Part shown: in pieces, positions 38,063 to 46,622 of the stretch
Position numbering within the stretch: position 1 is the first letter of the stretch
How the letters are laid out: every line of letters begins with the position of its first letter
Source: Flavobacteriaceae bacterium
GTDB lineage: Bacteria; Bacteroidota; Bacteroidia; Flavobacteriales; Flavobacteriaceae
DNA: 58,221 nucleotides
Assembly: GCA_017857815.1 (NCBI GenBank)
Contig: JAFMCL010000017.1
Span: forward strand, 1 to 58,221
Reading direction: 5' to 3'
Program-made: the position numbers and the translations under genes
The notes under the pieces: generated by a model
The model's input: only the letters and a program-made list of their open reading frames with translations
Database searches by the model: none
What the model was told of the DNA's origin: nothing

Positions 38063-38692
38063 TTATTTTTCCAATAAACTCAATACATCCTCTTTTAGTT
38101 GCTTCATGTCCAGTTTTAAAGTAGCATTGTAAATACCCCGGATTCTTTTTGTTCGATCAATCAATAGCACATGCTCTGTGTGTAAAAAATCGGTGCTGTC
38201 TTTTGTAAATCCCAATTCCTTTTCCGCGAAATAGGACTTTCGAGCAAGCGCATAAATCTCTTCGGTCTTGCCTGTGAGTAAGTGCCAATTTTTAGATTTT
38301 ATGTCATAACTCTCCGCGAATGATTTAAGAGCAGGAATCGAATCCGCCCATGGTGTCACTGAAAATGATAATAGAGAAACTTCCTTGCTATTAAAGAAGG
38401 CTTCTTCAATAACTTTAAGATGATTGGTCATTATCGGGCAGATACTCGTACACTTTGTGAACATGAAATTTGCAACATGAATCTTTCCTTCAATTTGTCT
38501 TTGGGTTATTAACAAATTATTCTGATCAAATGCCCTGAAATCATCAATGGTATGATCAATTTTCTCGAAAATCTCTTCTTCATTTGTTATAAAGTGAGGC
38601 ATGAAATCTGGCGAATTATAGTAAGGCAAAACCTCTACCTCCTCTCCACATGCAAAGATAATAAACAATAAAAGGATACTACTTAATCTCAT
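38063..38692 (-). CDS. SCO1/SenC-family copper chaperone lipoprotein
   Basis: ATG 38692 gives a clean lipoprotein signal (MRLSSILLLFIIFACG, Cys15). The thioredoxin-fold domain has CTSIC (Cys81 and Cys85) and His171, the three copper ligands of SCO proteins. SCO proteins deliver copper to the CuA site of cytochrome oxidase or act as thiol reductases; the lipid anchor places it on the outer face of a membrane. Its start overlaps the end of the YwqK-like gene, in an operon with a YHYH protein. Confidence 0.92.
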   Translation of the reverse strand: MRLSSILLLFIIFACGEEVEVLPYYNSPDFMPHFITNEEEIFEKIDHTIDDFRAFDQNNLLITQRQIEGKIHVANFMFTKCTSICPIMTNHLKVIEEAFFNSKEVSLLSFSVTPWADSIPALKSFAESYDIKSKNWHLLTGKTEEIYALARKSYFAEKELGFTKDSTDFLHTEHVLLIDRTKRIRGIYNATLKLDMKQLKEDVLSLLEK

Positions 38693-39254
38693 CGGATACA
38701 TTCACGCAGTTTTTTGTTCCTAGCAATCCATAACGACGGTTGTTACGTATCACATAATTTGATCTAACGCCACCGTCATCATACCACAGTTGTTGTCTTC
38801 CAATTTCTCTTCCAGCGACGTAATTCATCTTTTGGATTAAACGCCCTTCTCGATTCCAGCTCCTAGACGGTCCATCATAAAGGTCGTTTTTTAGGTGGTA
38901 TTCGAAAATTAATTTTCCATCGGGCCAAAAACGCAAATGAAGTCCTTCTTTTTTACCCTTGTGGTAGGTCCTTTTTTCTAGTAATAAATTGTTTTCATAA
39001 AACCGCTTAAAGACGCCGTGTTTTTTCCCTCCCAGATAATTTTCAACGAGCAGTGTGTCCAAATCATTTTCATCAAGTTTGAAAATCATGCCGGTGAAAA
39101 GAGCCTTATTTGAGTAATAAAAACCTTCTTTTGTATTTAACGTTAAAGTATCTGCATTGGCAATTATTTTATTTTTGGGTTTAATTGTGCACGATTGCAG
39201 ACCAAAAAAAAACGCAAATAGGAAACTATTTCGTAAGAGTACCTGGAGATCCAT
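38679..39254 (-). CDS. YwqK-like MORN-variant repeat lipoprotein
   Basis: ATG 39254 yields MDLQVLLRNSFLFAFFFGLQSC, a lipoprotein signal with Cys22; longer upstream frames are shadows of the YHYH gene. The 191-residue product has five or so tandem repeats of the toxin-antitoxin MORN-variant kind (GVFKRFYENNLLLEKRTYHKGKKEG, LHLRFWPDGKLIFEYHLKNDLYDG pattern). Despite the 'YwqK antitoxin' label, such proteins are usually envelope proteins of unknown role. It overlaps the upstream YHYH gene by 29 bp and the SCO1 gene by 14 bp. Confidence 0.85.
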   Translation of the reverse strand: MDLQVLLRNSFLFAFFFGLQSCTIKPKNKIIANADTLTLNTKEGFYYSNKALFTGMIFKLDENDLDTLLVENYLGGKKHGVFKRFYENNLLLEKRTYHKGKKEGLHLRFWPDGKLIFEYHLKNDLYDGPSRSWNREGRLIQKMNYVAGREIGRQQLWYDDGGVRSNYVIRNNRRYGLLGTKNCVNVSDEIK

Positions 39255-39987
39255 AATAACCATTTCCGTTAATATAAGGGTCATTGTCAGTGATATGATA
39301 ATGGTAGATGCCATCAGGATACTCAGTGGTTTCGTGAGCGTGACCATGATAATCATCTAGATCCTCATTCGTTACTGCAATTTCATTTTCAATCGGTCCA
39401 TAAACGGGAAAACCATCCAAGAGAAAACCAAGAAAAGTGTTTTTTCCATTTAAACCCGTTAAATAGGAAGGTTCAAGGTGGTAGTGGTAAACGCCCTGTT
39501 GCTGGGGGTGACCACTGTATTGATCAAACGAATCAATCTCATTGGTCAAAGGCTGGTTGGGTCCGGCATATTGATTGAAAAAAGCAACACCATTAATAGC
39601 GACCCCCATAGACCCTAGGGGTGTATCTTCTTTCTTTGTTGCCTCTTTTGGATTCAAAGGAATCTTATATTTAAAGTCAAAGGTATTGATTCGGTTAGGG
39701 TTTAGGTTAAAGGCAGTGTTTGTGCCATTGTAAGCCTCATATTTTCCGCCTTCACTATAGTATGGGCTTTTATGGTCTGGTGCACCGTTGACTTCAATTA
39801 CGACAAAGGAACCTTCAAGATAAATACTCGAAGCCATGTAAAACTTTTTGAAGATTTCTGGAACACCCACACCAATGGAAGTCTCTGTTGTTAGGGTTTC
39901 ATTAAGAATATCATCGGAATGCTCCGCTCCCTCATTACTGCAGAAGGAGATCGAGAATGTAGCTATTAGAAGTAAACATTTCTTCAT
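39226..39987 (-). CDS. YHYH-domain lipoprotein
   Basis: This 253-residue lipoprotein has the lipobox SFC (Cys16). The YHYH domain (PF14240) shows its namesake motif twice (VYHYHLEP and GIYHYHIT), plus GVAFFNQYAG, FLGFLLDGFPVYGP and DDYHGHAHETTEYPDG. The many His residues suggest metal binding, perhaps copper given the SCO1 partner; the family function is not known to me. It is the first gene of a tightly overlapping three-gene operon. Confidence 0.9.
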   Translation of the reverse strand: MKKCLLLIATFSISFCSNEGAEHSDDILNETLTTETSIGVGVPEIFKKFYMASSIYLEGSFVVIEVNGAPDHKSPYYSEGGKYEAYNGTNTAFNLNPNRINTFDFKYKIPLNPKEATKKEDTPLGSMGVAINGVAFFNQYAGPNQPLTNEIDSFDQYSGHPQQQGVYHYHLEPSYLTGLNGKNTFLGFLLDGFPVYGPIENEIAVTNEDLDDYHGHAHETTEYPDGIYHYHITDNDPYINGNGYYGSPGTLTK

Positions 39988-40212
39988 TGTTTTAATTTTA
40001 GAGACACATTAAATATATAGATAATTACCGTTCTAGAATACCAATACCCTACTTCAAAGTGTCGGAATTTAAAAAAACATTAATATTAAATCATTTTGAC
40101 AGTTTATTTAACTTAACCCATGAATACAATTTTATGAATTCGACTTTAAAAACGTTTCCTATATTTGGGGGCATTAGTACGTTTTTAAACACAACAATAA
40201 TTAATCATAACA

Positions 40213-40575
40213 ATGAAAAAACATTTTTGGAAATTAAGTGCCTTTTTATGGATGTGCATAATTCTCTATCTCAGCTTTTTCACTACTGTTGATCCCGCGG
40301 GTTTGCCCATGTTTGAAAACCAAGATAAGGTTGGTCACTTTATTTTTTATGCAATACTTACAAGCATTTTAATCAAGACTTTTAGAGTTGAATTAATCAA
40401 AAATTCACCCCTCGTGGTTGCAATTGTATTTGCTTTTTGTTTTGGCGCAGTCGTCGAAATTCTTCAACATTTTGCAACAGAAGACCGTTTTGGAAGTATC
40501 TGGGATTTATTTTTCAATACTTTAGGAATTCTTAGCATTGGATTTATCTCAAAAAAAAGATTAAATGGAAATTAA
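40213..40575 (+). CDS. VanZ-family membrane protein
   Basis: This 120-residue protein has about four predicted membrane helices and the VanZ-like pattern DKVGHFIFYAILT in the middle, with a helix carrying AVVEILQHFATEDRFGSIWDLFFNTLG. It is an integral inner-membrane protein; a link to glycopeptide resistance is not implied. Its end overlaps the start of the dgcA-like gene by 11 bp, so it is part of that operon. A TATATTTG box at 40160-40167 is a possible -7 element, without a clear -33. Confidence 0.85.
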   Translation: MKKHFWKLSAFLWMCIILYLSFFTTVDPAGLPMFENQDKVGHFIFYAILTSILIKTFRVELIKNSPLVVAIVFAFCFGAVVEILQHFATEDRFGSIWDLFFNTLGILSIGFISKKRLNGN

Positions 40576-41614
40576 ATTTTATAAAGTTTTATTAAAAAAA
40601 AGGTTCCCTTTGGCAATCAGTCGCGGGGTGAGAGGAGATTCTTCCAACCTTTTTGTGGCTTATCACCGAGAAGGAATCACTGGCTGGGGAGAAGCAGCTC
40701 CGGGGAAAAATGAAAATGCGGGGACCATCGCAGAAGTCAAAAAGCAATTAATTCAGCTGATCAAAAGCGGAATTGAAAATTTAAGCCCACAAGAAATTAC
40801 GCTAATAGCACGAGAGATGAAAATTGCGCCTTGTGCCCTTGCAGGATTAGACATCGCTATTTGGGATTGGAAAGCCAAAAAAGCCAATTTACCGCTTCAC
40901 CGTTTGTTAAACTTTCCGCTCCCTACAGTTCCTACTTCAGTTACGATAGGAATTAACACTCCAGAGGTTGTTAAACAGAGAATTCCTCTTTTGTTAGACG
41001 GAACTTCCACAAAGGCATTAAAGGTGAAATTAGGATCTCCAGAGGGTCTTGATGCGGACAAGGACATGTTTGCTCAGGTTTTGGAGAGTGTAAAAAAATA
41101 TGACGTGAAACTGAGGGTCGATGCCAATGGCGGTTGGAATACGCTTGATGCAATTCACATGATGAAATGGCTCGCGGAAAGAGGAGTGGACTATATAGAA
41201 CAACCCCTTGAGGAAGGTCAGGAGAGCGAATTAAAATATCTATTTCCCAATCGACCCCTGCCTATTTTCTTGGACGAATCCTGTCGTTATGCCGATGACA
41301 TTCCTAAATGGGCCGAACATGTAGACGGTGTGAACATAAAGCTTATGAAGTGTGGAGGCGTCACAGAGGCGCTGAAAATAATTGAAAAGGCTAAATCCTT
41401 TTCACTCAAAACGATGATTGGTTGTATGAGCGAATCCTCGGTTTCGATTGCAGCAGCAGCTTCTATTTCAGGTGCAATTGATCACATTGATCTTGATTCG
41501 CATTATAACCTAGCTCCAGATCCAGCCACTGGAGTTAGAATGAGCGATGGAATTTCAATACAAGATCAGGTTCCCGGTCATGGGGGTGTTTTAAAAGAAA
41601 AGTATTATGCTTAA
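40565..41614 (+). CDS. dgcA: enolase-superfamily racemase, N-acetyl-D-glutamate racemase/dipeptide epimerase type
   Basis: This 349-residue cytoplasmic enzyme belongs to the L-Ala-D/L-Glu epimerase group. Catalytic KxK is K153-K155, metal ligands are D186, E212 and D237, and the second-face lysine lies in NIKLMK (K259 or K262). Next to a DUF1611 gene, this pattern matches the DgcA-DgcN pair described for marine Proteobacteria and haloarchaea. There, DgcA racemises N-acetyl-D-glutamate. A plain murein dipeptide epimerase is the alternative. It overlaps dgcN by 8 bp. Confidence 0.8.
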   Translation: MEIKFYKVLLKKRFPLAISRGVRGDSSNLFVAYHREGITGWGEAAPGKNENAGTIAEVKKQLIQLIKSGIENLSPQEITLIAREMKIAPCALAGLDIAIWDWKAKKANLPLHRLLNFPLPTVPTSVTIGINTPEVVKQRIPLLLDGTSTKALKVKLGSPEGLDADKDMFAQVLESVKKYDVKLRVDANGGWNTLDAIHMMKWLAERGVDYIEQPLEEGQESELKYLFPNRPLPIFLDESCRYADDIPKWAEHVDGVNIKLMKCGGVTEALKIIEKAKSFSLKTMIGCMSESSVSIAAAASISGAIDHIDLDSHYNLAPDPATGVRMSDGISIQDQVPGHGGVLKEKYYA

Positions 41615-42641
41615 ACCAGATCAAAAAGTTGCGATTTTTATGCAAGGTTACTTGCATAGCGATTTTGGAAAAATGGGATTGGGCGTTTTGCGTTATCTCA
41701 CTAATCCGATCGTTGCTGTGATAGACTCGGAGCACGCTGGGAGTAATATTAATCTAGAATACGATTTGGATAGGGATGTTCCCATCTGTGCCACCTTAAA
41801 TGAAGTAATTGAAAAAGGCGCGGAGGTTTTGATATTGGGCATTGCTCCCTCAGGTGGGCAAATACCACAAAATTGGATGCCTGTAATTGAAGCAGCAATT
41901 CTGAAAGGCCTGAGCATTATCAATGGCCTTCATGATACCTTAAATCATCAGTTTAATAAGCAAATACAAAATAATGTAAATCAATGGATATGGGATGTAA
42001 GAATACCCCAGTTTATTCCTGATATTGCAACGGCTAAAGCCAACGATTTACCCAACAAAAGAGTTTTGATGATTGGCACCGATATGGCAGTTGGGAAGAT
42101 GACTGCCGGCTTAGAAATTTATCATTGGGCAAAACAAAGAAAATTTAATACTGGATTTATTGCTACAGGTCAAATTGGCATCATAATCATGGGGAAAGGT
42201 GTCCCGCTTGATGCGTTAAAAGTCGACCATGCCTGTGGCGCAATTGAACAATTGGTACTCGATCAAAAAGATAATGATTTATTAATTATAGAAGGGCAAG
42301 GATCTCTTCTTCATCCAGGGAGTACTGCAACATTGCCGTTAATGCGAGGGAGTTGCCCAACCCATATGATTTTATGTCATCGCGCTGACAAAACCACTCT
42401 GAGGAATCCTGAATCAATTCAAATCCCTAACCTAAAAGAATTCATCAAATTGAATGAAGCCATGGCATCCGTTTGCGGAACTTTTGGGCATCCCAAAGTA
42501 ATTGGAATTGCATTAAACACCGCCAAGCTTTCAATAGATGAGGCCAGAGAAAGTATTCAAAAAGTTGAAAAGGAAACTGGACTACCTGCTACTGATGTTA
42601 TAAGGTTTGGAGTCGAAAAAATAATGCAAGGGATACGCTGA
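41607..42641 (+). CDS. dgcN: DUF1611 protein, D-glutamate N-acetyltransferase type
   Basis: This 344-residue DUF1611 protein has an N-terminal Rossmann-like domain (about 1-145) and a P-loop domain with GTDMAVGKMT (157-166), followed by GQIGI and EGQGSLLHPG. In the described DgcN-DgcA pathway the DUF1611 member acetylates D-glutamate, using acetyl-CoA. The overlap with the racemase gene upstream supports this assignment here. The product would be N-acetyl-L-glutamate, feeding Glu or Arg metabolism. Confidence 0.82.
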   Translation: MLKPDQKVAIFMQGYLHSDFGKMGLGVLRYLTNPIVAVIDSEHAGSNINLEYDLDRDVPICATLNEVIEKGAEVLILGIAPSGGQIPQNWMPVIEAAILKGLSIINGLHDTLNHQFNKQIQNNVNQWIWDVRIPQFIPDIATAKANDLPNKRVLMIGTDMAVGKMTAGLEIYHWAKQRKFNTGFIATGQIGIIIMGKGVPLDALKVDHACGAIEQLVLDQKDNDLLIIEGQGSLLHPGSTATLPLMRGSCPTHMILCHRADKTTLRNPESIQIPNLKEFIKLNEAMASVCGTFGHPKVIGIALNTAKLSIDEARESIQKVEKETGLPATDVIRFGVEKIMQGIR

Positions 42642-42642
42642 A

Positions 42643-43092
42643 TTATTTACAATGAAAGTCTGCTGCTCGAGTGGCAATCTGATTGTCTGGCTTAACATTA
42701 ACTTTATATCCCAAAGAGTTTGCCCAACCCTTTGTTGCTGCAATTAACTTATGAGATTTAAAACTTTCATCACTGTTATAATCCATATCAATCTCAACAC
42801 GGACATTAACTTGATGGGTCAGCCACTCTGCGACATCAATGCTCATCTCTGCTTCTTTCCAAAGACGCGTCCAAATGTCTTTATTTACGGATTCAATTTT
42901 TTTACTTAAAATATAATGAACGCCTCTACTTCCAAATCGGTAGGCGATCACTGTTACATATTTGGTTTTTTTACCCACATTTTGAGAATCCGTTCCTATG
43001 TGCATTTGAACGTTTGGATAGTTTTTTAGAATTTCTAGGGTATGCGAAATGGGATCAATTCGATTTCCCTGGACGTTCTTAAAAAGCTTCAT
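42643..43092 (-). CDS. ribonuclease H-like YkuK family (DUF458) protein
   Basis: This 149-residue cytoplasmic protein has the N-terminal acidic strand MHIGTDSQNVG (about residues 30-40), EIDMDYN at about 100-106 and KPDNQIATRAADFHCK at the end. These supply the carboxylates of an RNase H-like active site. Length and motifs match the YkuK/DUF458 family, whose substrate is not established. It converges on dgcN with a 1-bp gap. Confidence 0.85.
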   Translation of the reverse strand: MKLFKNVQGNRIDPISHTLEILKNYPNVQMHIGTDSQNVGKKTKYVTVIAYRFGSRGVHYILSKKIESVNKDIWTRLWKEAEMSIDVAEWLTHQVNVRVEIDMDYNSDESFKSHKLIAATKGWANSLGYKVNVKPDNQIATRAADFHCK

Positions 43093-43159
43093 AAATAAAA
43101 ACTTGAGTTAGTAAAGCGCATTTTAAAAAATGGCTTTATTTTTATACTAAAATATAAAT

Positions 43160-43594
43160 ATGCTTGAAACTGTATTTAACATTTTTAACTCCGGAATATT
43201 AATTTTTTGGATGATGTTATTGCTTTTCCCAAAACAGCAAATCACCCAAAAGATAACAAATTATCCGTGGGTACCTCTGGCAGTCGCTTTGGGGTATGTT
43301 TATTTTTTATATAATGCTGAAGGTGCAATGTCTGGAGATTTCACTACACTAGAGGGGATAACGCTGATGTTTCAAAACGCCACACCCGAAGGAGTTGCAG
43401 CAGGATGGCTTCACTACTTGGCCTTCGATTTTTGGGTAGGCTGTTGGATGCTTAAAGACAGTCAGCAAAGAAATCTTAAACATGGATATGTGATTCTCCC
43501 TTTGGGATTTACTTTTATTTTGGGGCCTGTAGGGATTTTGTTTTACACCATCATTTTGGGTTTAAATAATAAACTAAAATCAATAACAAATTGA
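43160..43594 (+). CDS. ABA4-like (DUF4281) membrane protein
   Basis: This 144-residue protein has four membrane helices. The ABA4 pattern is a first helix ending in PKQQITQK, then WVPLAVALGYVYFL, GWLHYLAFDFWVGCWMLKD and LGPVGILFY. Plant ABA4 is needed for neoxanthin synthesis. In bacteria the role is unknown, but carotenoid modification is plausible for a pigmented flavobacterium. It starts a run of three small membrane-protein genes. Confidence 0.82.
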   Translation: MLETVFNIFNSGILIFWMMLLLFPKQQITQKITNYPWVPLAVALGYVYFLYNAEGAMSGDFTTLEGITLMFQNATPEGVAAGWLHYLAFDFWVGCWMLKDSQQRNLKHGYVILPLGFTFILGPVGILFYTIILGLNNKLKSITN

Positions 43595-43776
43595 CCACTT
43601 CCCTACTGTTATTATCAACTGCATTTGCAGTTGCCTTTGGCGCCTTTGGTGCTCATTTGTCCGTTAAAAAGGGAAGATCACATCGCTTTGGGTTTTTTAT
43701 TGGTTTTCTCTTTGGTGTTTTTGGAATCTTGTCACTTTTAATTATTTCGAATAAGTCTACAGAAATTGAAAAATAG
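43591..43776 (+). CDS. small two-helix membrane protein
   Basis: A 61-residue protein starting with TTG whose first bases overlap the stop of the ABA4-like gene (TTGA), indicating coupled translation. The two helices are about residues 3-23 (LLLSTAFAVAFGAFGAHLSV) and 31-52, separated by a basic loop (KKGRSHR). I do not recognise a family. Confidence 0.6.
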   Translation: MTTSLLLLSTAFAVAFGAFGAHLSVKKGRSHRFGFFIGFLFGVFGILSLLIISNKSTEIEK

Positions 43777-43792
43777 CATTTAAACCTTAACC

Positions 43793-43960
43793 ATGAATTT
43801 TAAAAAAATAGTTAGAATTATTCTTCTCCTTTTGGCAGGGATCTGTTTCTATGTGGTTTATTTAATGCACTCGAAACTTTCTTTCATTGACACCCCTTAT
43901 CTTTTTGGGGGGATTGTATTGCTTCTTTTTGGACTATTGCTTTTTAGAAAGGAAAAGTAA
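43793..43960 (+). CDS. small two-helix membrane protein
   Basis: A 55-residue protein from ATG 43793 to TAA 43958-43960. It starts with a basic MNFKKIVR stretch, then helix 1 (IILLLLAGICFYVVYLMH) and helix 2 (YLFGGIVLLLFGLLLF), ending in RKEK. It follows the previous gene by 16 bp and is probably in the same operon. The function is unknown. Confidence 0.65.
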   Translation: MNFKKIVRIILLLLAGICFYVVYLMHSKLSFIDTPYLFGGIVLLLFGLLLFRKEK

Positions 43961-43973
43961 ACTTTAGAGCCAA

Positions 43974-44675
43974 TTATTCTTTAACAATAATATAAGTAGC
44001 CTTTACGCCAGTCGCAAGATTCCATTGGTTTGCAGCCGTCAAATTTCCCGCTTCATCGTACACCCTCACTTCGGCTGTGTTAGGGCCAGAGGTCCCCTGA
44101 TTTAGGGCGATAAAGTCGATTTTATTAAATCCGGGAACCAATTCGACAACCAGACCGACGAATCGTTCCACTAATAAAACATTGGCTCGAATCACGTCAT
44201 CATTGTGAAGAATTCTTACCCGATCACCATCAGGATATTCATGATCTCTAAAAATTATTCTCACATCATCTCCCTCGACCCGATAATCACCGAGATACTG
44301 ATTGGATTTATAATCATTGGGATTCTTATCATCCTCTCCTTTTTTCCCTTTTAATTTTGTTAAATAATAATCTCCAGGATCAAGAAACTTTTCTTGATTC
44401 TCCATGTTTATTTTTGGATTGTTGTTTTTCGGTGCAGAAATGTCAAGGGGTTTGTTTAAAAAGTCACCTTTTAGAAAGGGGCTTTCTTCTGGCACTTCGA
44501 AAAGTGATTTTTCGTCTGGGTTGGAAGGAAATTTTATGGTACCATTATTTTCGTCAAATTGAGCAGAGACCCTAAACAAAAAAAAAGAAAAACACATCAA
44601 CACACAAAGATTAAACCTAGGCATCATTAATGCTGTGGGCTTGATTTCAGCGGGCTTATTTTTACTTTTAGTCAT
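43974..44675 (-). CDS. exported hypothetical protein
   Basis: ATG 44675 is the likely start (MTKSKNKPAEIK, then a signal helix RFNLCVLMCFSFFLFRVSA); starts nearer the signal helix are possible. The mature part has an Asp/Asn/Pro-rich region (about 40-110) and a C-terminal beta-sandwich (about 135-233, IIFRDHEYPDGDRVRILHND, then AEVRVYDEAGNLTAANQW). It is probably a secreted or surface protein. I know of no function. Confidence 0.7.
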   Translation of the reverse strand: MTKSKNKPAEIKPTALMMPRFNLCVLMCFSFFLFRVSAQFDENNGTIKFPSNPDEKSLFEVPEESPFLKGDFLNKPLDISAPKNNNPKINMENQEKFLDPGDYYLTKLKGKKGEDDKNPNDYKSNQYLGDYRVEGDDVRIIFRDHEYPDGDRVRILHNDDVIRANVLLVERFVGLVVELVPGFNKIDFIALNQGTSGPNTAEVRVYDEAGNLTAANQWNLATGVKATYIIVKE

Positions 44676-44798
44676 GTTTAAAATATATTTAGACACTACA
44701 AACCTAGTTTGAAATTGCGAAACATCGAGTTTCTTTAACAAGATTTTGTAGACATTTCAACCAAAAAATGTAAATTGGTGCTTACAAATTTTTTTAAT

Positions 44799-46610
44799 AT
44801 GCAATTATCAGGCCTCGACTGGACAATTATAGCTACTTTTTTTTCTATCGCCTTGTTTATTGGAATCTATGTTTCCAAAAAAGCAGGAACCTCTTCAAAT
44901 GAATTTTTTCTTTCAGGAAGGAACATGCCATGGTGGTTGTTGGGAATCTCAATGGTCGCCACGACTTTTTCAACCGACACGCCAAACCTTGTCACAGACA
45001 TTGTTAGAAGTAATGGTGTTTCTGGAAACTGGGTTTGGTGGGCTTTTTTAATAACAGGATTGTTGACTGTTTTTGTCTATGCAAAATTGTGGCGTAAATC
45101 AAATGTAAAAACGGACATTGAATTCTATGAATTTCGTTATGGTGGAAAACCAGCGAGTTTTTTAAGAAAATTTAGAGCAGTTTATTTAGGGGTAATATTT
45201 AATGTGATCACCATGTCCTCCGTAACACTAGCAGCCATTAAGATTGGTGGAATTATGTTGGGGCTAGAGCCCTGGCAAACAGTAATCAGTGCAGGTTTGG
45301 TCACCGTAACTTTCAGTGCATTGGGAGGTTTTAGGGGAGTGGTTTACACCGATTTTCTTTTGTTTTTTGTTGCAATGGCGGGTTCGATAGGAGCGGCCTA
45401 TTATTTGGTCAATATTCCCGAAGTAGGTGGGATACAAGCTTTGTTGGCCAATGAAAATGTAGCAGATAAAATCGCTATACTTCCCGATTTTTCTGATGCC
45501 GATGCGATGATTACCCTTTTGATTATTCCGCTTGCGGTGCAATGGTGGAGTTCCTGGTATCCAGGGGCTGAGCCAGGTGGAGGAGGTTATATTGCACAAA
45601 GAATGTTGGCTTCCAAAAATGAAAACCACGCCATTGGAGCAACCTTCTTCTTTAATATAATGCACTATGCATTACGACCTTGGCCATGGATCCTGGTTGC
45701 TTTGGCGTCCTTAGTTGTCTTCCCTGATTTGGCAAGTATTAAAGATGCATTCCCGAATATTGCCGATGACAAACTGGGGCATGATCTTGCTTATTCAGCA
45801 ATGTTGGTTAAACTTCCAACGGGATTATTAGGACTTGTGTTGGCTTCTTTAATTGCGGCTTATATGAGCACAATCTCAACGCAATTGAACTGGGGATCTT
45901 CCTACATGGTATTTGATTTTTACAAAAACCAAATTAATCCCAATGCTTCCGAAAAAAGATTGGTTGCTGTTGGAAGAATATCGACAATTGTTCTAATGGT
46001 TCTTAGTGCAATGTTAGCATTGTTGCTTCAAAGTGCATTACAGATATTTGATATACTGCTGACCTTTGGCGCAGGAACCGGTTTGATCTTTATACTTCGA
46101 TGGTTTTGGTGGCGAATCAATGCTTGGAGTGAGATTTCAGCTATGTTTTCCTCTGGAATTATTTCTATTTTATTAAAACTTACTCCCTTGGGTGCCTTCC
46201 TTTTTGATACTGAAACTGGCTTAATGGAAAGCTGGTCAGAGTTTCCAATGATTGTTTTGGTCACTTCTTTCATTTGGATTGGCGTCACCTATCTTACTCA
46301 GCCCGAAAGCAATGAAGTCCTCCAATCTTTTTATAAAAAAATTCAACCCGGAGGACCAGGATGGAATAAGGTAGTGAAAGATGCTGAAGCTGAGAACATC
46401 GATATTAAAGACAAAGAGGTAGAGTGGAGTGTGCCTTCTGGAATTCTTGCAATGCTCTTGGGTTGCGGAATGATCTATGGCGCGATGTTTGCAACCGGCT
46501 ACTGGATTTATGGAGAGCAACAGAATGCCATTGTCGCAACGACAGGAGCTGTAATTTCTGCCGTTTTCTTAATCAAGATTTGGAAAAAAATTAAAGTAAA
46601 TATTCTGTAG
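44799..46610 (+). CDS. sodium:solute symporter (SSS family, SGLT-like)
   Basis: ATG 44799 is preferred over a TTG at 44775 because it directly precedes the first helix (LDWTIIATFFSIALFIGIYVSKKAG). The 603-residue product has about 14 helices and SSS hallmarks such as SNEFFLSGRNMPWWLLGISM, the Gly-rich GAEPGGGGYIAQRM and the AAYMSTISTQLNWGSSY region with the Na2-site serines. It imports a solute with Na+, probably a sugar or organic acid; the substrate is not predictable from sequence. It converges with the propeller gene ending at 46623. Confidence 0.9.
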   Translation: MQLSGLDWTIIATFFSIALFIGIYVSKKAGTSSNEFFLSGRNMPWWLLGISMVATTFSTDTPNLVTDIVRSNGVSGNWVWWAFLITGLLTVFVYAKLWRKSNVKTDIEFYEFRYGGKPASFLRKFRAVYLGVIFNVITMSSVTLAAIKIGGIMLGLEPWQTVISAGLVTVTFSALGGFRGVVYTDFLLFFVAMAGSIGAAYYLVNIPEVGGIQALLANENVADKIAILPDFSDADAMITLLIIPLAVQWWSSWYPGAEPGGGGYIAQRMLASKNENHAIGATFFFNIMHYALRPWPWILVALASLVVFPDLASIKDAFPNIADDKLGHDLAYSAMLVKLPTGLLGLVLASLIAAYMSTISTQLNWGSSYMVFDFYKNQINPNASEKRLVAVGRISTIVLMVLSAMLALLLQSALQIFDILLTFGAGTGLIFILRWFWWRINAWSEISAMFSSGIISILLKLTPLGAFLFDTETGLMESWSEFPMIVLVTSFIWIGVTYLTQPESNEVLQSFYKKIQPGGPGWNKVVKDAEAENIDIKDKEVEWSVPSGILAMLLGCGMIYGAMFATGYWIYGEQQNAIVATTGAVISAVFLIKIWKKIKVNIL

Positions 46611-46622
46611 TTTTTTATTGCT

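Noticed and set aside
40160-40167. TATATTTG as promoter of the VanZ-dgcA-dgcN operon
   Set aside because: The -7 match is perfect, but I found no -33 element at suitable distance, so it is only mentioned.
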